Assembly: GCF_040183065.1 (NCBI RefSeq)
Contig: NC_091117.1
Location: 113,683,001-113,747,000, forward strand
DNA: 64,000 nucleotides
Source of the DNA: Periplaneta americana
Lineage: Eukaryota; Arthropoda; Insecta; Blattodea; Blattidae
Reading direction: 5' to 3'
Every line of letters starts with the position of its first letter. Position 1 is the stretch's first letter. This document shows, piece after piece, positions 43,241 through 53,887 of the stretch. A program made the position numbers and the translations under genes. The notes beneath the pieces are model-generated. The model did not search any database. It had not been told where the DNA came from and saw only the letters and a list, made by a program, of their open reading frames with translations.

Positions 43241-45496
43241 TCCAAGGAAGTCCATGTTTAACTCCTTTCTGCCCCCTTTTCAACAACAATTTATTTCTTG
43301 AACCAGTAGTAATAACTTGTCCATTAACATGTTCGCTCATAAGCCATTAACATATTGTTTTACGTTGTGCTATTACAAACAACACAGCAGAACACACCGC
43401 CATGACACAACATGATGTCAGTCGTCTGCTAATTCCCGCTTTATAGAAGAACCAATGAGATTCACTGATAGAGGCTGATGGATACTGCCACCACCTCTGG
43501 AAGCTGATGGAACCAGTGTGATACCGGTGGAGCATCAGTGACGTCATCGTTGAAATTCGGAACACCGTGGTGCCATCAGATTACTCAGCAGTGAGATTCG
43601 GAATACACTCTTTACTAGTGGATGATGTAGGCTATGTGTAACAAATTTGTTGAAAATTGTTTCAAGCAAATAGAATTTACCGAAGGAGGAATTACATGCT
43701 TACGAACAAAAAGTTTTTTTTTTTTCAATTTTTTATTTCGAAAGCTAATCAAAATAAGTGATTTCATCGAAATAGATTGAACTGCATAATATTGAAAATA
43801 ATTGATACGTCGTTTATTGATTGGAGAATTTGAACAGAACTCTTTCTACTAAAATACAGAAATTTTATTTCATCAACATCTGAAAAAACCAGAAGTTTTG
43901 CTCAGTTATTGAAAGAAAAAGCACATTCTAGAGTATGTTTTGTTTCTCCGTCGTGATCCAGTGGTAGCTCAGATAATTCGCTGCTTCTCGCGGAAGGGAA
44001 TGCAGTTCATTTTCTCACTAATCTTAGGATGGACTCAGAAGATATGAGGAATGATTTCTTCTATTAAGTTTTTTCCTGTCAAAATCATTCCATTACTTTT
44101 CCTTTTTTGTTATGCTATGATCTCTTCAACTCCAAGTAGCTTCTGTCTTTTGAAAGGGTCATTAAATGAACAATAATTATATTCCGTATGTAATAGCAAT
44201 ATTAAGTACAAATTAACATTATTACTGAGCGATTCCATGAAAATGTCATATCGATGTGATTTTTTTAAAAATTAAAGTGGGAATATTTTTGGTGAATAAA
44301 TATGTTTTTGTATAGTTTAAGTTGACTTATTCCATTAACTAATGTTTCAAATACTCTTTGTTTTAGTCTATAACTTACTGCAGATCTTGTCATATTGCAA
44401 ACACTTAAAAATGACGTCAGGAAATGTATATTTAATATCACAATTTGGACACGTAAAATTTGTTTTATTTCAACCCTTCTTTTTTGTATACCACATTTTG
44501 GTCCTTCCTTGAACTAAATATGAAATAGTTGGAGTATCTTGAGGTTCTAAGTAACTTAAAAACATAATTTTTTGTATTCTAAGCTACAGTCAGTCAGTCA
44601 CAATAAACATACAAAAATTCTTCCACACAGCACAATAACTGACAGATTAAAATTTCGTTTGAGATGCTACGTTATCACTACATCGCTAACAAGAAAGTAT
44701 TAGACATTTTTTTTTAAAGTTATTTCATTTTCCGCTGCAGCACCGTGTCTGACTGACATGTCACACTCTCAGTTATGCTGTTTTCTCTCACCACGTACAC
44801 AGTTGCTTGGGAGGTCTTGGTAAACTTACATATGAAATGTGTTAAGTAGTCCGCGGCAGAAAGTCAATGTGAATATAAACTTCGTCTGAAGAAGCAAGGA
44901 TGTATAAATGGCAAGAAAATATACACGTTGAAAAGAGTTCAGGGAGAAGAACAGGTAGTTATTGTGAACATACATAACAGTCATGGGTATTATGGGAAAT
45001 ATAAACTACGACCAGCGTCACCATATCTTAATAGCTAAGGCGATTATTGGCGGATTGTTAGGAACGCGCCTGGATAATTTAATACTCTCGAAGTTTTTTT
45101 ATTTCACATGACAGATTTATTTTGCAGCATTTTAATCATGCACCTTTTTTATTGTTTCTCCGTCACTGAACTGTTTTAGATTACGGGCGAGTTCAGAAGA
45201 AATTGAACAATAGCTAATAATATTCGATCATGTTGTCTACATTTTTGTTCTCTTGAATATTATTTATTATTGCGTTTCTTAAGGCCATTTAATAGATTTG
45301 CACATTCAGGAAACAAAAATAATCATATTTAGTATTCTGCACAAATTTCATGTTGATAAATTTCCTTCGAAAGTAGTAGACTGAGTACAAACAACATTTT
45401 AATTTATCGTACGTTTTAATTTAGCATGTTCTTTATCACATAAGGAGTAATGTTGTACATTAAATTTATTAGTGTCTAATAGGCATTTTAGATATA
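43241..45496. other. No gene recognized
   Basis: AT-rich. Contains a possible A-box (GTGGTAGCTCAGATAATTCG, 43971) without a matching B-box, and two copies of the TCAGTCAGTCACA word (44587 plus strand, 44745 inverted). Confidence 0.4.
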
Positions 45497-45510
45497 ACAA
45501 AAAAAGTACA

Positions 45511-47046
45511 TTAAGTACAAGAAAAATTCGTACCGGCACCGGGAATCGAACCCAGGACCTCTTAGCTGTGCGCGCTGAGTGCTCTCTAACCAACTGAGCT
45601 ATGCCGGGACCCGATTCACGACGCCGGCCGAACTCCTCTCGTAGTATCGTGTTACGGCCTTACTGCCTGCACTTGAGACGATACACGTCATATATGTACA
45701 GGAGCGCATATTACATGACTTTATGGCCATATTCAACAACAGTTTCTTTAAACTGTTAACATCATATATGTATCAAATATGAATGAGGTCTCGCCCACCT
45801 CATTATACTTTGCTCGACTAGTATGACTAGTCAGTTTGTTTTTATACCATTAAGTACGAGAAAAATTCGTTGGTTAGAGAGCACTCAGCGCGCACAGCTG
45901 AGAGGTCCTGGGTTCGATTCCCGGTGCCGGTACGAATTTTTCTCGTACTTAATGGTATAAAAACAAACTGACTAGTCATACTAGTCGAGCAAAATATAAT
46001 GAGGTGGGCGAGACCTCATTCATATTTGATACATATATGATGTTAACAGTTTAAAGAAACTGTTGTTGAATATGGCCATAAAGTCGTGTAATATGCGCTC
46101 CTGTACATATATGACGTGTATCGTCTCAAGTGCAGGCAGTAAGGCCGTAACACGATACTACGAGAGGAGTTCGGCCGGCGTCGTGAATCGGGTCCCGGCA
46201 TAGCTCAGTTGGTTAGAGAGCACTCAGCGCGCACAGCTGAGAGGTCCTGGGTTCGATTCCCGGTGCCGGTACGAATTTTTCTCGTACTTAATGGTATAAA
46301 AACAAACTGACTAGTCATACTAGTCGAGCAAAATATAATGAGGTGGGCGAGACCTCATTCATATTTGATACATATATGATGTTAACAGTTTAAAGAAACT
46401 GTTGTTGAATATGGCCATAAAGTCGTGTAATATGCGCTCCTGTACATATATGACGTGTATTGTCTCAAGTGCAGGCAGTAAGCCCGTAACACGATACTAC
46501 GAGAGGAGTTCGGCCGGCGTCGTGAATCGGGTCCCGGCATAGCTCAGTTGGTTAGAGAGCACTCAGCGCGCACAGCTGAGAGGTCCTGGGTTCGATTCCC
46601 GGTGCCGGTACGAATTTTTCTCGTACTTAATGGTATAAAAACAAACTGACTAGTCATACTAGTCGAGCAAAATATAATGAGGTGGGCGAGACCTCATTCA
46701 TATTTGATACATATATGATGTTAACAGTTAAAGAAACTGTTGTTGAATATGGCCATAAACTCATGTAATATGCGCTCCTGTACATATATGACGTGTATCG
46801 TTTCAAGTGCATGCAGTAAGGCCGTAACACGATACTACGAGAGGAGTTCGGCCGGCGTCGTGAATCGGGTCCCGGCATAGCTCAGTTGGTTAGAGAGCAC
46901 TCAGCGCGCAAAGCTGAGAGGTCCTGGGTTCGATTCCCGGTGCCGGTACGAATTTTTCTCGTACTTAATGGTATAAAAACAAACTGAGTAGTCATACTAG
47001 TCGAGCAAAATGTAATGAGGTGGGCGAGACCTCATTCATATTTGAT
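45511..47046. repeat. Inverted + tandem array of a ~338-bp tRNA-like unit
   Basis: One unit on the minus strand (45511-45868) is joined at a short inner junction to about 3.5 direct units on the plus strand (45869-47046; period 339, then 338). Each unit carries a tRNA-like head, a palindrome ACTAGTCATACTAGT, hairpins AATGAGGTGGGCGAGACCTCATT-type and AACAGTTTAAAGAAACTGTT, and a GC-rich TTCGGCCGGCGTCGTGAATC segment. The array is flanked by the same 14 bases, ACAAAAAAAGTACA (45497-45510, 47047-47060). Units are nearly identical, so amplification is recent. Confidence 0.88.
46192..46270 (+). other. tRNA-like sequence (array unit), probably not a functional tRNA
   Basis: Starts GTCCCGGCATAGCTCAGTTG and ends GGTTCGATTCCCGGTGCCGG. 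CCGGCA pairs with TGCCGG as acceptor stem, TCAGC/GCTGA as anticodon stem and CTGGG/CCCGG as T stem. A- and B-boxes are perfect. The anticodon loop would be GCGCACA (GCA, Cys) but position 33 is C, not T, which argues against a working tRNA. Repeats at 46531-46609 and 46869-46947, partial at 45870-45931 and inverted at 45532-45610. Confidence 0.7.
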
Positions 47047-47470
47047 ACAAAAAAAGTACAGTATGTTCTCCCCTTCTAAACAGCAAAAGAACTCTTCTTT
47101 CCATTACACATAATATAGTCGTTTTTAACTCGTACACAATGATTTGATAAGCAAAGATTCCACTGATAAAATTAATGACTGTATAATCTGTCCACATCTA
47201 AGAGTTGGTTTGGTAAACAAGGGTCCGGGAGGAAAGGAAAGTAGTAATCATTGATGTCACACAGTGCGATAAGCGCTGTCCAGATCGGTTCGACACCAGT
47301 CCTCAAATGATGTACCATTGTCTACGGCTGATGACAGTATTTAACTACACAGAAATAGCTATGTTATGAAGTATGTAATATCTGCCTTATTTTGTATCAT
47401 TTAAGGTGCATGTTAGGCAAGTTAAGTTTTGTATTTCGGAAAAGATATTAATTTAAGTTTATGTTACCAA

Positions 47471-47938
47471 CAGTTATATTACCGGTTGTTCTTTATGGTT
47501 GTGAAACTTGGACTCTCACTTTGAGAGAGGAACATAGGTTAAGGGTATTTGAGAATAAGGTGCTTAGGAAAATATTTGGGGCTAAGAGGGATGAAGTTAC
47601 AGGAGAATGGAGAAAGTTACACAACACAGAACTGCAGGCATTGTATTCTTCACCTGACATAATTAGGAACATTAAATCCAGACGTTTGAGATGGGCAGGG
47701 CATGTAGCACGTATGGGCGTATCCAGAAATGCATATAGTGTTAGTTGGGAGTCCGGAGGAAAAAAGACCTTTGGGGAGGCCGAGACGTAGATGGAAAGAT
47801 AATATTAAAATGGATTTGAGAGAGTTGGGATATGATGGTACAGACTGGATTAATCTTGCTCGGGATAGGAACCAATGGCGGGCTTATGTGAGAGCGGAAA
47901 TGAACCTCCGGGTTCCTTAAAAGCCAGTAAGTAAATAA
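47471..47938 (+). mobile_element. RTE-type retrotransposon, 5'-truncated copy
   Basis: Same family as 6998-7921 and 53888-55886. Codes VVLYGCETWTLTLREEHRLR, KVLRKIFGAKRDEVTGEWRK and RLRWAGHVARMG, then after a frame break (about 47745) RPLGRPRRRWKDNI to the natural end RVP-stop and the GTAA tail. The 8-bp duplication GTTACCAA (47463-47470, 47939-47946) frames it. Confidence 0.88.
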
Positions 47939-47946
47939 GTTACCAA

Positions 47947-48386
47947 GTCTGACCTTGAAACTAAAGGGCACGGGTTCAAACCTGGATGATAATCGTAGCA
48001 GTTGGTAAAGCATCGTAAAACAACCAATTATAAAAAAATTATGTTACTACTTATCAAGATTCATGCTATTTTAATATCACTTGCGGTTCCATAATATGGA
48101 ATTTAAAATAAAATTCAGATATGTCAGTCAGTCACAGAAAGAGGTCAGTCAGTTACACAGCACTTTTTCGGTCGTAACTCCATTACTAATCGAGGTTCAG
48201 AGATCGTTTTTAATTTAAACAGAAGATTAAAACTTCTTCTCCAAACAGTATTTTGGAAGAACTGTATTAGGAATGACATTTCAGAGAAATTTGAGAAGAA
48301 ACATGTTCACCTGAAGATAGAGTTGACATTTATGTCAGTCAGTCACACACTTTGAAAGTAAGTAAATAGTATACTTTTTCTTTGAA
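47947..48386. repeat. TCAGTCAGTCACA motif cluster
   Basis: ATGTCAGTCAGTCACA occurs at 48121, a variant at 48143, and again at 48332 and 48550 (just outside), in otherwise unremarkable AT-rich sequence. No gene found. Confidence 0.45.
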
Positions 48387-48391
48387 AGTAG

Positions 48392-48447
<56 letters not shown>
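48387..48447. repeat. (TA)n microsatellite
   Basis: About 30 TA units. Confidence 0.95.
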
Positions 48448-48449
<2 letters not shown>

Positions 48450-48566
48450 TAGCTGTACACTTTTGTCTATCAAATCATACGGTGACACATTTTAATTTCA
48501 ACCTATTAAACAATTTAGGGAGACATTTTGCTGTCAAAGTGTACTGTAAATGTCAGTCAGTCACAC

Positions 48567-49621
48567 GTGGAATTGTTGTACTATTTCCTTAAATACTGCC
48601 ATTGAGCCTACTACTATTACTACCCAAAGACGTTGTAGTTATATATCTAGGCACACAATTGGTGCTGATGTGTACAAATTTGAAACTTCTCGCGCAGGTT
48701 CGCGCTATGCTATGTTTGGGGAGCACAAATGATTGTTTCTATAAAGCATTCGGAATTCAGAAAATACCATTGGGTATATAGGCGTTTTCTTAGCGGACAT
48801 CCCCCTTCACTGTAATATAACTAAACTTATTTATGCATTTTCTAACATAGCCTATAATAAGTAAATGTAAATACAGTAACGAAGCATTGTTTTAAATATA
48901 AACGCCTTATATTCTTCATACATAGACTTATTAGTTTATTTATATTTCCTATGACCGAACATATGGAATATTTTTACTTATGTTACTTTATATACGTTAG
49001 AAAATACGTAAATAATTTATCTAAATTTTATTACAAAGAGAGGAATGTCCGCTAAAAAATGGCTATGTACCCAATGGTATTTTCCAAAACATAACGCACT
49101 GTAATAATAATCCCCAGTGTTTTGTGAATCAGAGGCGATATGATTCTTTAGAATTTTCAACTGCAGACATTTATTGCAATTCCGTCATTCATACATCATT
49201 ATCAATGACAGAATATTGTGAAAATGTGATTGTATGCATTGCTGGCTTAGTTGTTAAATCATTAAGAAAATATGGTCTAATAAATTTAAAGACTCAGTTT
49301 ATGGTACGTACGGGTATCAGCACTAAACAAAATTTTTTTTTTTTTTTTTTAATGAAAGAATAATGAGAGTCTTGTCATACCATCATATCAGATTATAGAA
49401 ATATGCCGCTTTGGTGAAAGAGCGATTATACAGATGTTGACAGTTCAATGGCATATTATCACCCACTCTTATATCGTGTGAAAACAATGTGATCTAACAG
49501 TAGAACACTTGTACAATCTTTCTACATCTATAGGAACATATTTTTAGAAAATGGATTCCAAATTCCTCAAGAGAATCATATTTTAAACTTGTTAAACTGA
49601 CCGCAGAAGTACATAAAAAAC
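48567..49621. other. No gene recognized
   Basis: AT-rich. A poly-T run at 49332-49350. TA-rich palindromic words around 48770 and 49070 (ACCATTGGGTATATAGGC versus GCTATGTACCCAATGGTATT) suggest inverted ends of a small element, about 48765-49085. Confidence 0.4.
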
Positions 49622-49868
49622 TACTGGCGTAGCTCAGTGGGCTAAGGCTTGCCGATCTGGAGTCAGGCTCGGGCGCGGGTTCGATTCCCACTTGGGCTGA
49701 ATTCCTGGTTGAGTTTTTCCCTATATCCCCAACCGTAAGGTGAATGTCAGGTAATCTATGGCGAATCGTTAGTCTCGTCTCGCCAAATATCATCTTGCTA
49801 TCATCAATACCATCGATGCTAAATAATCTAGTAGTTGGTACAGCGTCGTTAAATAACCAAATAAAAGA
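49622..49868 (+). mobile_element. tRNA-derived SINE, family C
   Basis: A-box GGCGTAGCTCAGTGGGC, B-box GGGTTCGATTCCC, body TTGAGTTTTTCCC, and 3' end TTGGTACAGCGTCGTTAAATAA followed by AACCAAATAAAAG. Approximate flanking repeat AGTAC(TA)CATAAA. Confidence 0.85.
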
Positions 49869-49966
49869 AAGTACTACATAAAGAGCAGATGTCAGCACAC
49901 AGTTTAAAGTTACCAGTACAACACGACTTCACATAAGAATGTTGTAAGACAACATTTAACGGAGTC

Positions 49967-49967
<1 letters not shown>

Positions 49968-50030
<63 letters not shown>
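49968..50030. repeat. (AAT)n microsatellite
   Basis: About 20 AAT units; resumes at 50282 beyond an inserted SINE. Confidence 0.9.
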
Positions 50031-50036
50031 TTTTAG

Positions 50037-50280
50037 TAGGTTATTTTACGACGCCTTATCAACATCTTAAGTTATTTAGCGTCTGAATGAGATGAAGGTG
50101 ATAATCCGGTGAAATGAGCCGGGGTCCGGGACCGAAAAGTTACCCAGCATATTTTGTTCATATTGGGTTGAGAGAAAACCTCGGAAAAAACCTCAACCAG
50201 GTAACTTGCCCCTACGGGGAATCGAACCCGGGCTACCTGGTTTCGCGGCCAGACGCGCTAACCGTTACTCCACAGGTATG
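50037..50280 (-). mobile_element. tRNA-derived SINE, family B
   Basis: Minus strand: AACGGTTAGCGCGTCTGGCC, GGTTCGATTCCCCGTAGGGG, AAGTTACCTGGTTGAGG, and the 3' end GACGCTAAATAACTTAAGATG with GGCGTCGTAAAATAA. It is inserted in an AAT microsatellite, which lies on both sides (49968-50030, 50282-50325). Confidence 0.88.
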
Positions 50281-50281
50281 G

Positions 50282-50322
<41 letters not shown>

Positions 50323-50339
50323 AATAATAAAAATGAATC

Positions 50340-50913
50340 AATAGGCAAGATGTTCTGTACACTAGGCCTGAGTTCTATTATATGACTAATTCATGCATGT
50401 GACGTTTATTTCATACTACAGCTGTGATAATAAGCTTTGCATGGTAGGCCTACTTATATTTCAAACTAAAACATCAGGTATGTGTTTTTATTTTACAGAT
50501 GTATATTATGTGATATGGAAGCGGATAAATAATAATTGTTCGTTTCTCGTCTACACCAAAGCAAACATTGTTTACAATATAGGCCTCATGTAATGTAATG
50601 TTTTACACAGGCAGTGTTTTGTTAATAATGGTTAATACTATTAATTTTCTTTTCGTCTGAACTATTACTACAACATTATGCATTTGTTTTTATGACGCTC
50701 TATATGTTGTCAAATAACTATGCAACATCTTTGGTTACGGTATAAAATTATTACAATTTTCTTTCGTTTCATGTCAAACTAACGGTAACTAAGCTTGATT
50801 ATGTCCATAACATGGTCGCTTTAAATGTTAATAGGATTTTTTTTCTCATTATTCATTCAGATTGATTTATAAGAGACACCAAACATACATATTTAACATT
50901 CAATATTGCATAG
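50340..50913. other. No gene recognized
   Basis: AT-rich with no motif. Confidence 0.4.
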
Positions 50914-50918
50914 TACAG

Positions 50919-51110
50919 CCGCAGTCTAGTATAGGCCCCTATACAGTCGCGAAGCATGAGTTGTGAGGGTATTAGGAACAATAGACTGTGCCGGTACTAT
51001 TTCGCATTGTCTGTAATGAGGCGATATTAGCGATCCTGGTGGTTAGCAACTATCTATGGATGCACATTTACTACGTATTGAGCTTCGTGACTGTATATAC
51101 TAGACTGTGG
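50919..51110. mobile_element. Short MITE 1 (192 bp)
   Basis: Ends CCGCAGTCTAGTATA ... TATACTAGACTGTGG, with the 5-bp duplication TACAG (50914-50918, 51111-51115). The terminal inverted repeat is about 35 bp and includes ATACAGTC-CGAAGC. Confidence 0.8.
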
Positions 51111-51182
51111 TACAGCCGTCTGCTAGTCGGTGCTTCTCTGCTCAGCCTCGGCTGTAGGAACCAAAGACGTTTTACAGTTTAA

Positions 51183-51367
51183 CCACAGTCTAGAATATAC
51201 AGTCGTGAAGCTCAATACGTAGTAAATATGCAAACATTAGCTAATTACTCACCGCTAGGATCGCTAATATCGCCTCATTACAGGCAATGCAAAATAGTAC
51301 CGTCACAGTCTATTGTTTCTAGCACCCTCAAAACTCAAGCTTCGTGACTGTATATAGTAGACTGTGG
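51183..51367. mobile_element. Short MITE 2 (185 bp), same family, opposite orientation
   Basis: Ends CCACAGTCTAGAATA ... TATAGTAGACTGTGG, with the 5-bp duplication TTTAA (51178-51182, 51368-51372). Its body is the reverse complement of MITE 1 with about 85-90% identity by eye. Only 72 bp separate the two. Confidence 0.85.
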
Positions 51368-51372
51368 TTTAA

Positions 51373-52285
51373 CCGTAGGGACTTCATTACTACCAACGAG
51401 TTATATTGCTATAGAGTGGCTACAACGCCTTCTGGTTGAAGACAATTGAACATTATTCGCCATGTTTTGTTTGATCAAAACAAGAGGCATGGCTCAAATG
51501 TTGTAGGAAATGACAATTATGAAATTAGTATTATTGTATATTGAGTTATGTATTAAGCCTATGTTAATAAGTAAAAAGTAAAACACTCAAAACTTCACAT
51601 TTTATAACAGCTGTACGTTTTATTGGTTTCGCTAAATATAGCCCAGATATTAAATGAGAATTTATACTCAATGTAACCAAACCAAAACATCTAAAGAATA
51701 GCTTCCTAGCAACCTTATGGAGAGCAATATTTACAATTTTGTTCGATTCATATATACAGACAAGAACAGGGACACAACGAAACACAGAATTCTGTCCTAC
51801 AAAAAGTTGGACTTAGAACAGTCTGGTTCTCAGCAATCGATATATTGATCTCAAACGTGTCTCGCAACTAAGCTAAGGCTTTTGTAGAATGAAACTGTTC
51901 TTACATTTGACACAGTAATGACAAATTGTGTGTGATGTAAGTGCAGAGTTTCCTCTTTGTTAACAAAAAGAGCCCTACGCATTAATAAATAGAAAATTCA
52001 AGTAGACCCTATAAACACAATAAATACTAAACTCTTGATCGTACAAACTTATTAAATATATATTTCACTTATGCTCAGTTCGTCTTATCTTATAATCCTC
52101 TGGGGCAATGCAACCTGTATTGTGAGGATTTAACTATCCATAAACGAATATTACGAATGATACATTTTTTTTTTTTTAGAATTTTTAAAGTCTTAAACAT
52201 TACTTCTTTATTTATTTATTTATAAATCAACTCTTTACAAAAGCAATAGCAAAATGTATAAGTTAAATATTAATTTATCCCAAAA

Positions 52286-52289
<4 letters not shown>
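51373..52289. other. No gene recognized
   Basis: AT-rich; the minus-strand open frame 51564-51785 shows no domain. Confidence 0.4.

Positions 52290-52352
<63 letters not shown>
52290..52352. repeat. (AAT)n microsatellite
   Basis: About 21 AAT units. Confidence 0.95.
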
Positions 52353-52915
52353 TGATGCATTGTGAAATACTATTATTAAAACTATATCATACAGGAATAT
52401 GGAATGAAGTATTTATTGAAAACTACGAGACATCTTATTACTGTATTAAAAAATTCACGTTGTTTCCGTTAGCGACATTATAATGAAATCACCACTTGGA
52501 ATAATTTCAATTTTGTAATAAGAAGCTTAAGGTAATGTTAAAGGACTATTTGTTTTCATAATATTTACTCGCATCAAGAATTTCATTGTAATTAAATATA
52601 CTGACATGTTGAACCGTATATTGTATAAGCCTACAAAATGATATACACCAAAAGAAATGTGCTTTACGAAGCTTACGCATTTACTTAACATAAGATATAT
52701 CTTCTATTTTGTTGGTTCTGTGTGTGCAGTTGTATGCTCAACACACAGCCGCCATTGCTCCAGCATAAAAAATATTTTACACCAAACTGACAATGTTAAC
52801 ACGTGTTAAACACAGCACATTCAGCTTCTTTATAACAAAACAAAAATGGTGGACTGTAGTACCGCCAGCCTCCGCAGGGAGCGCTATCAAAGGTATACTG
52901 CCCCTCTATAGTATT

Positions 52916-53869
52916 GTGACAGCCGGGAGTCAATCACCCGTCCCACAGAGGGCGGGGCGCGCGTGGAAGGAACAAGGCGCTCGGAGAGAGAGGAGGCTGC
53001 AGCCACGCAAACTGGAGGGGACGGACGTAAGGGGAACGACGGCACGCTGGGCCGTGGCAGAGTGGGAAAAGTAAAGTAACTGCGACTGAGGGGAGAAATC
53101 CAGAGAAGTTTCGGGAAGCGCCATCCTCTCGGCATCTGCAGATTGTTCGCGAAATCGTAGTTTCTGGAAACTATGGTTTAGTGATAAATAGGAGACGCGA
53201 AGAAGGAGCCAGTCAGTTGTTAGTATTGGATAGCGAGTTCAGCAGCGCCCAGGAGTCTAGGGTTCGACACCCGAGTGAACTTGAGCAGTGTCCAGGCGGA
53301 AGCAACGCAGTTGGAAGACTTGAGTTCGAGTGCATTGGACTGCCTCCAGAAGTCTTGAGTTCGAAGTTCAGTGGACTGACTCTGTAAGTCTTGGGTTTGA
53401 TATACTGTGAACGTGAGTGACTGAGCTAGAAGAACTGGCCAAGGCAAACGAACTGTGAACTGAAAACTGATAGTTTTTTGTTGTAAATAGTGCTTTATGA
53501 ACATTGGTTGAGATTAGGAGTACATTGTTGTTCTCAATAGTCCAAGTGAATTGCCATTGTCGTCTGTGGAGTGCAATAACGAATACTGTGTTGCTGTGTG
53601 GAGTGCAAATCCCATTGTTGACGGGAGTGTTTAAATTCATTTATAGAAAGTGATTATTGTTGTAACAATAAAAGTTACATTATTCTTTTGAATTAAAAGT
53701 CACGGTATTATAACTCGTTGATAACTACCGCTACTGCTCTTCCTTCTCTGCAGTTCCTCCCCTGTTGCTCTTTCTAAGGTAGTTTTCTTAGTGAATGAAA
53801 TGACCTTTCAGAAGAACGAGTAGTTACACGGTGAGTTGCCATTATTGTGAACAAGTTGTGTATTACTGG
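52916..53869 (+). mobile_element. Possible solo LTR (Gypsy-type?), GC-rich
   Basis: Starts TGTGACAGCCGGGAGTCAAT, with a strongly GC-rich first 250 bp unlike its surroundings. Short internal repeats follow (GTCTTGAGTTCGA), then an AATAAA at 53670. This resembles the U3-R-U5 order of an LTR. The right end is not fixed because the RTE copy at 53888 interrupts, and sequence after 55904 may be its continuation. No second LTR, no coding region. Alternative: a CpG-rich promoter/first exon of an unknown gene. Confidence 0.35.
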
Positions 53870-53887
53870 AAGTAAGTCACTGTTATA

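Noticed and set aside
43965-44040. SINE or tRNA at an isolated A-box (GTGGTAGCTCAG)
   Set aside because: No convincing B-box or shared body with the SINE families of this window.
46192-46947. Cluster of functional tRNA-Cys genes
   Set aside because: Promoter boxes and stems are good, but position 33 of the anticodon loop is C, the loop varies between units and the sequence sits inside a repeat unit; treated as tRNA-like repeat.
45511-47046. CRISPR-like array
   Set aside because: Repeats are 338 bp, directly adjacent without spacers, in a eukaryotic context.
52793-53135. Short protein rich in Arg/Pro on either strand
   Set aside because: Long frames are expected by chance in the GC-rich stretch; no start context or motif supports a gene.
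53181-53640. Coding frames in the GC-rich island
   Set aside because: Overlapping frames on both strands, no domain, repetitive Ser/Leu/Val composition; better explained as LTR-like sequence.
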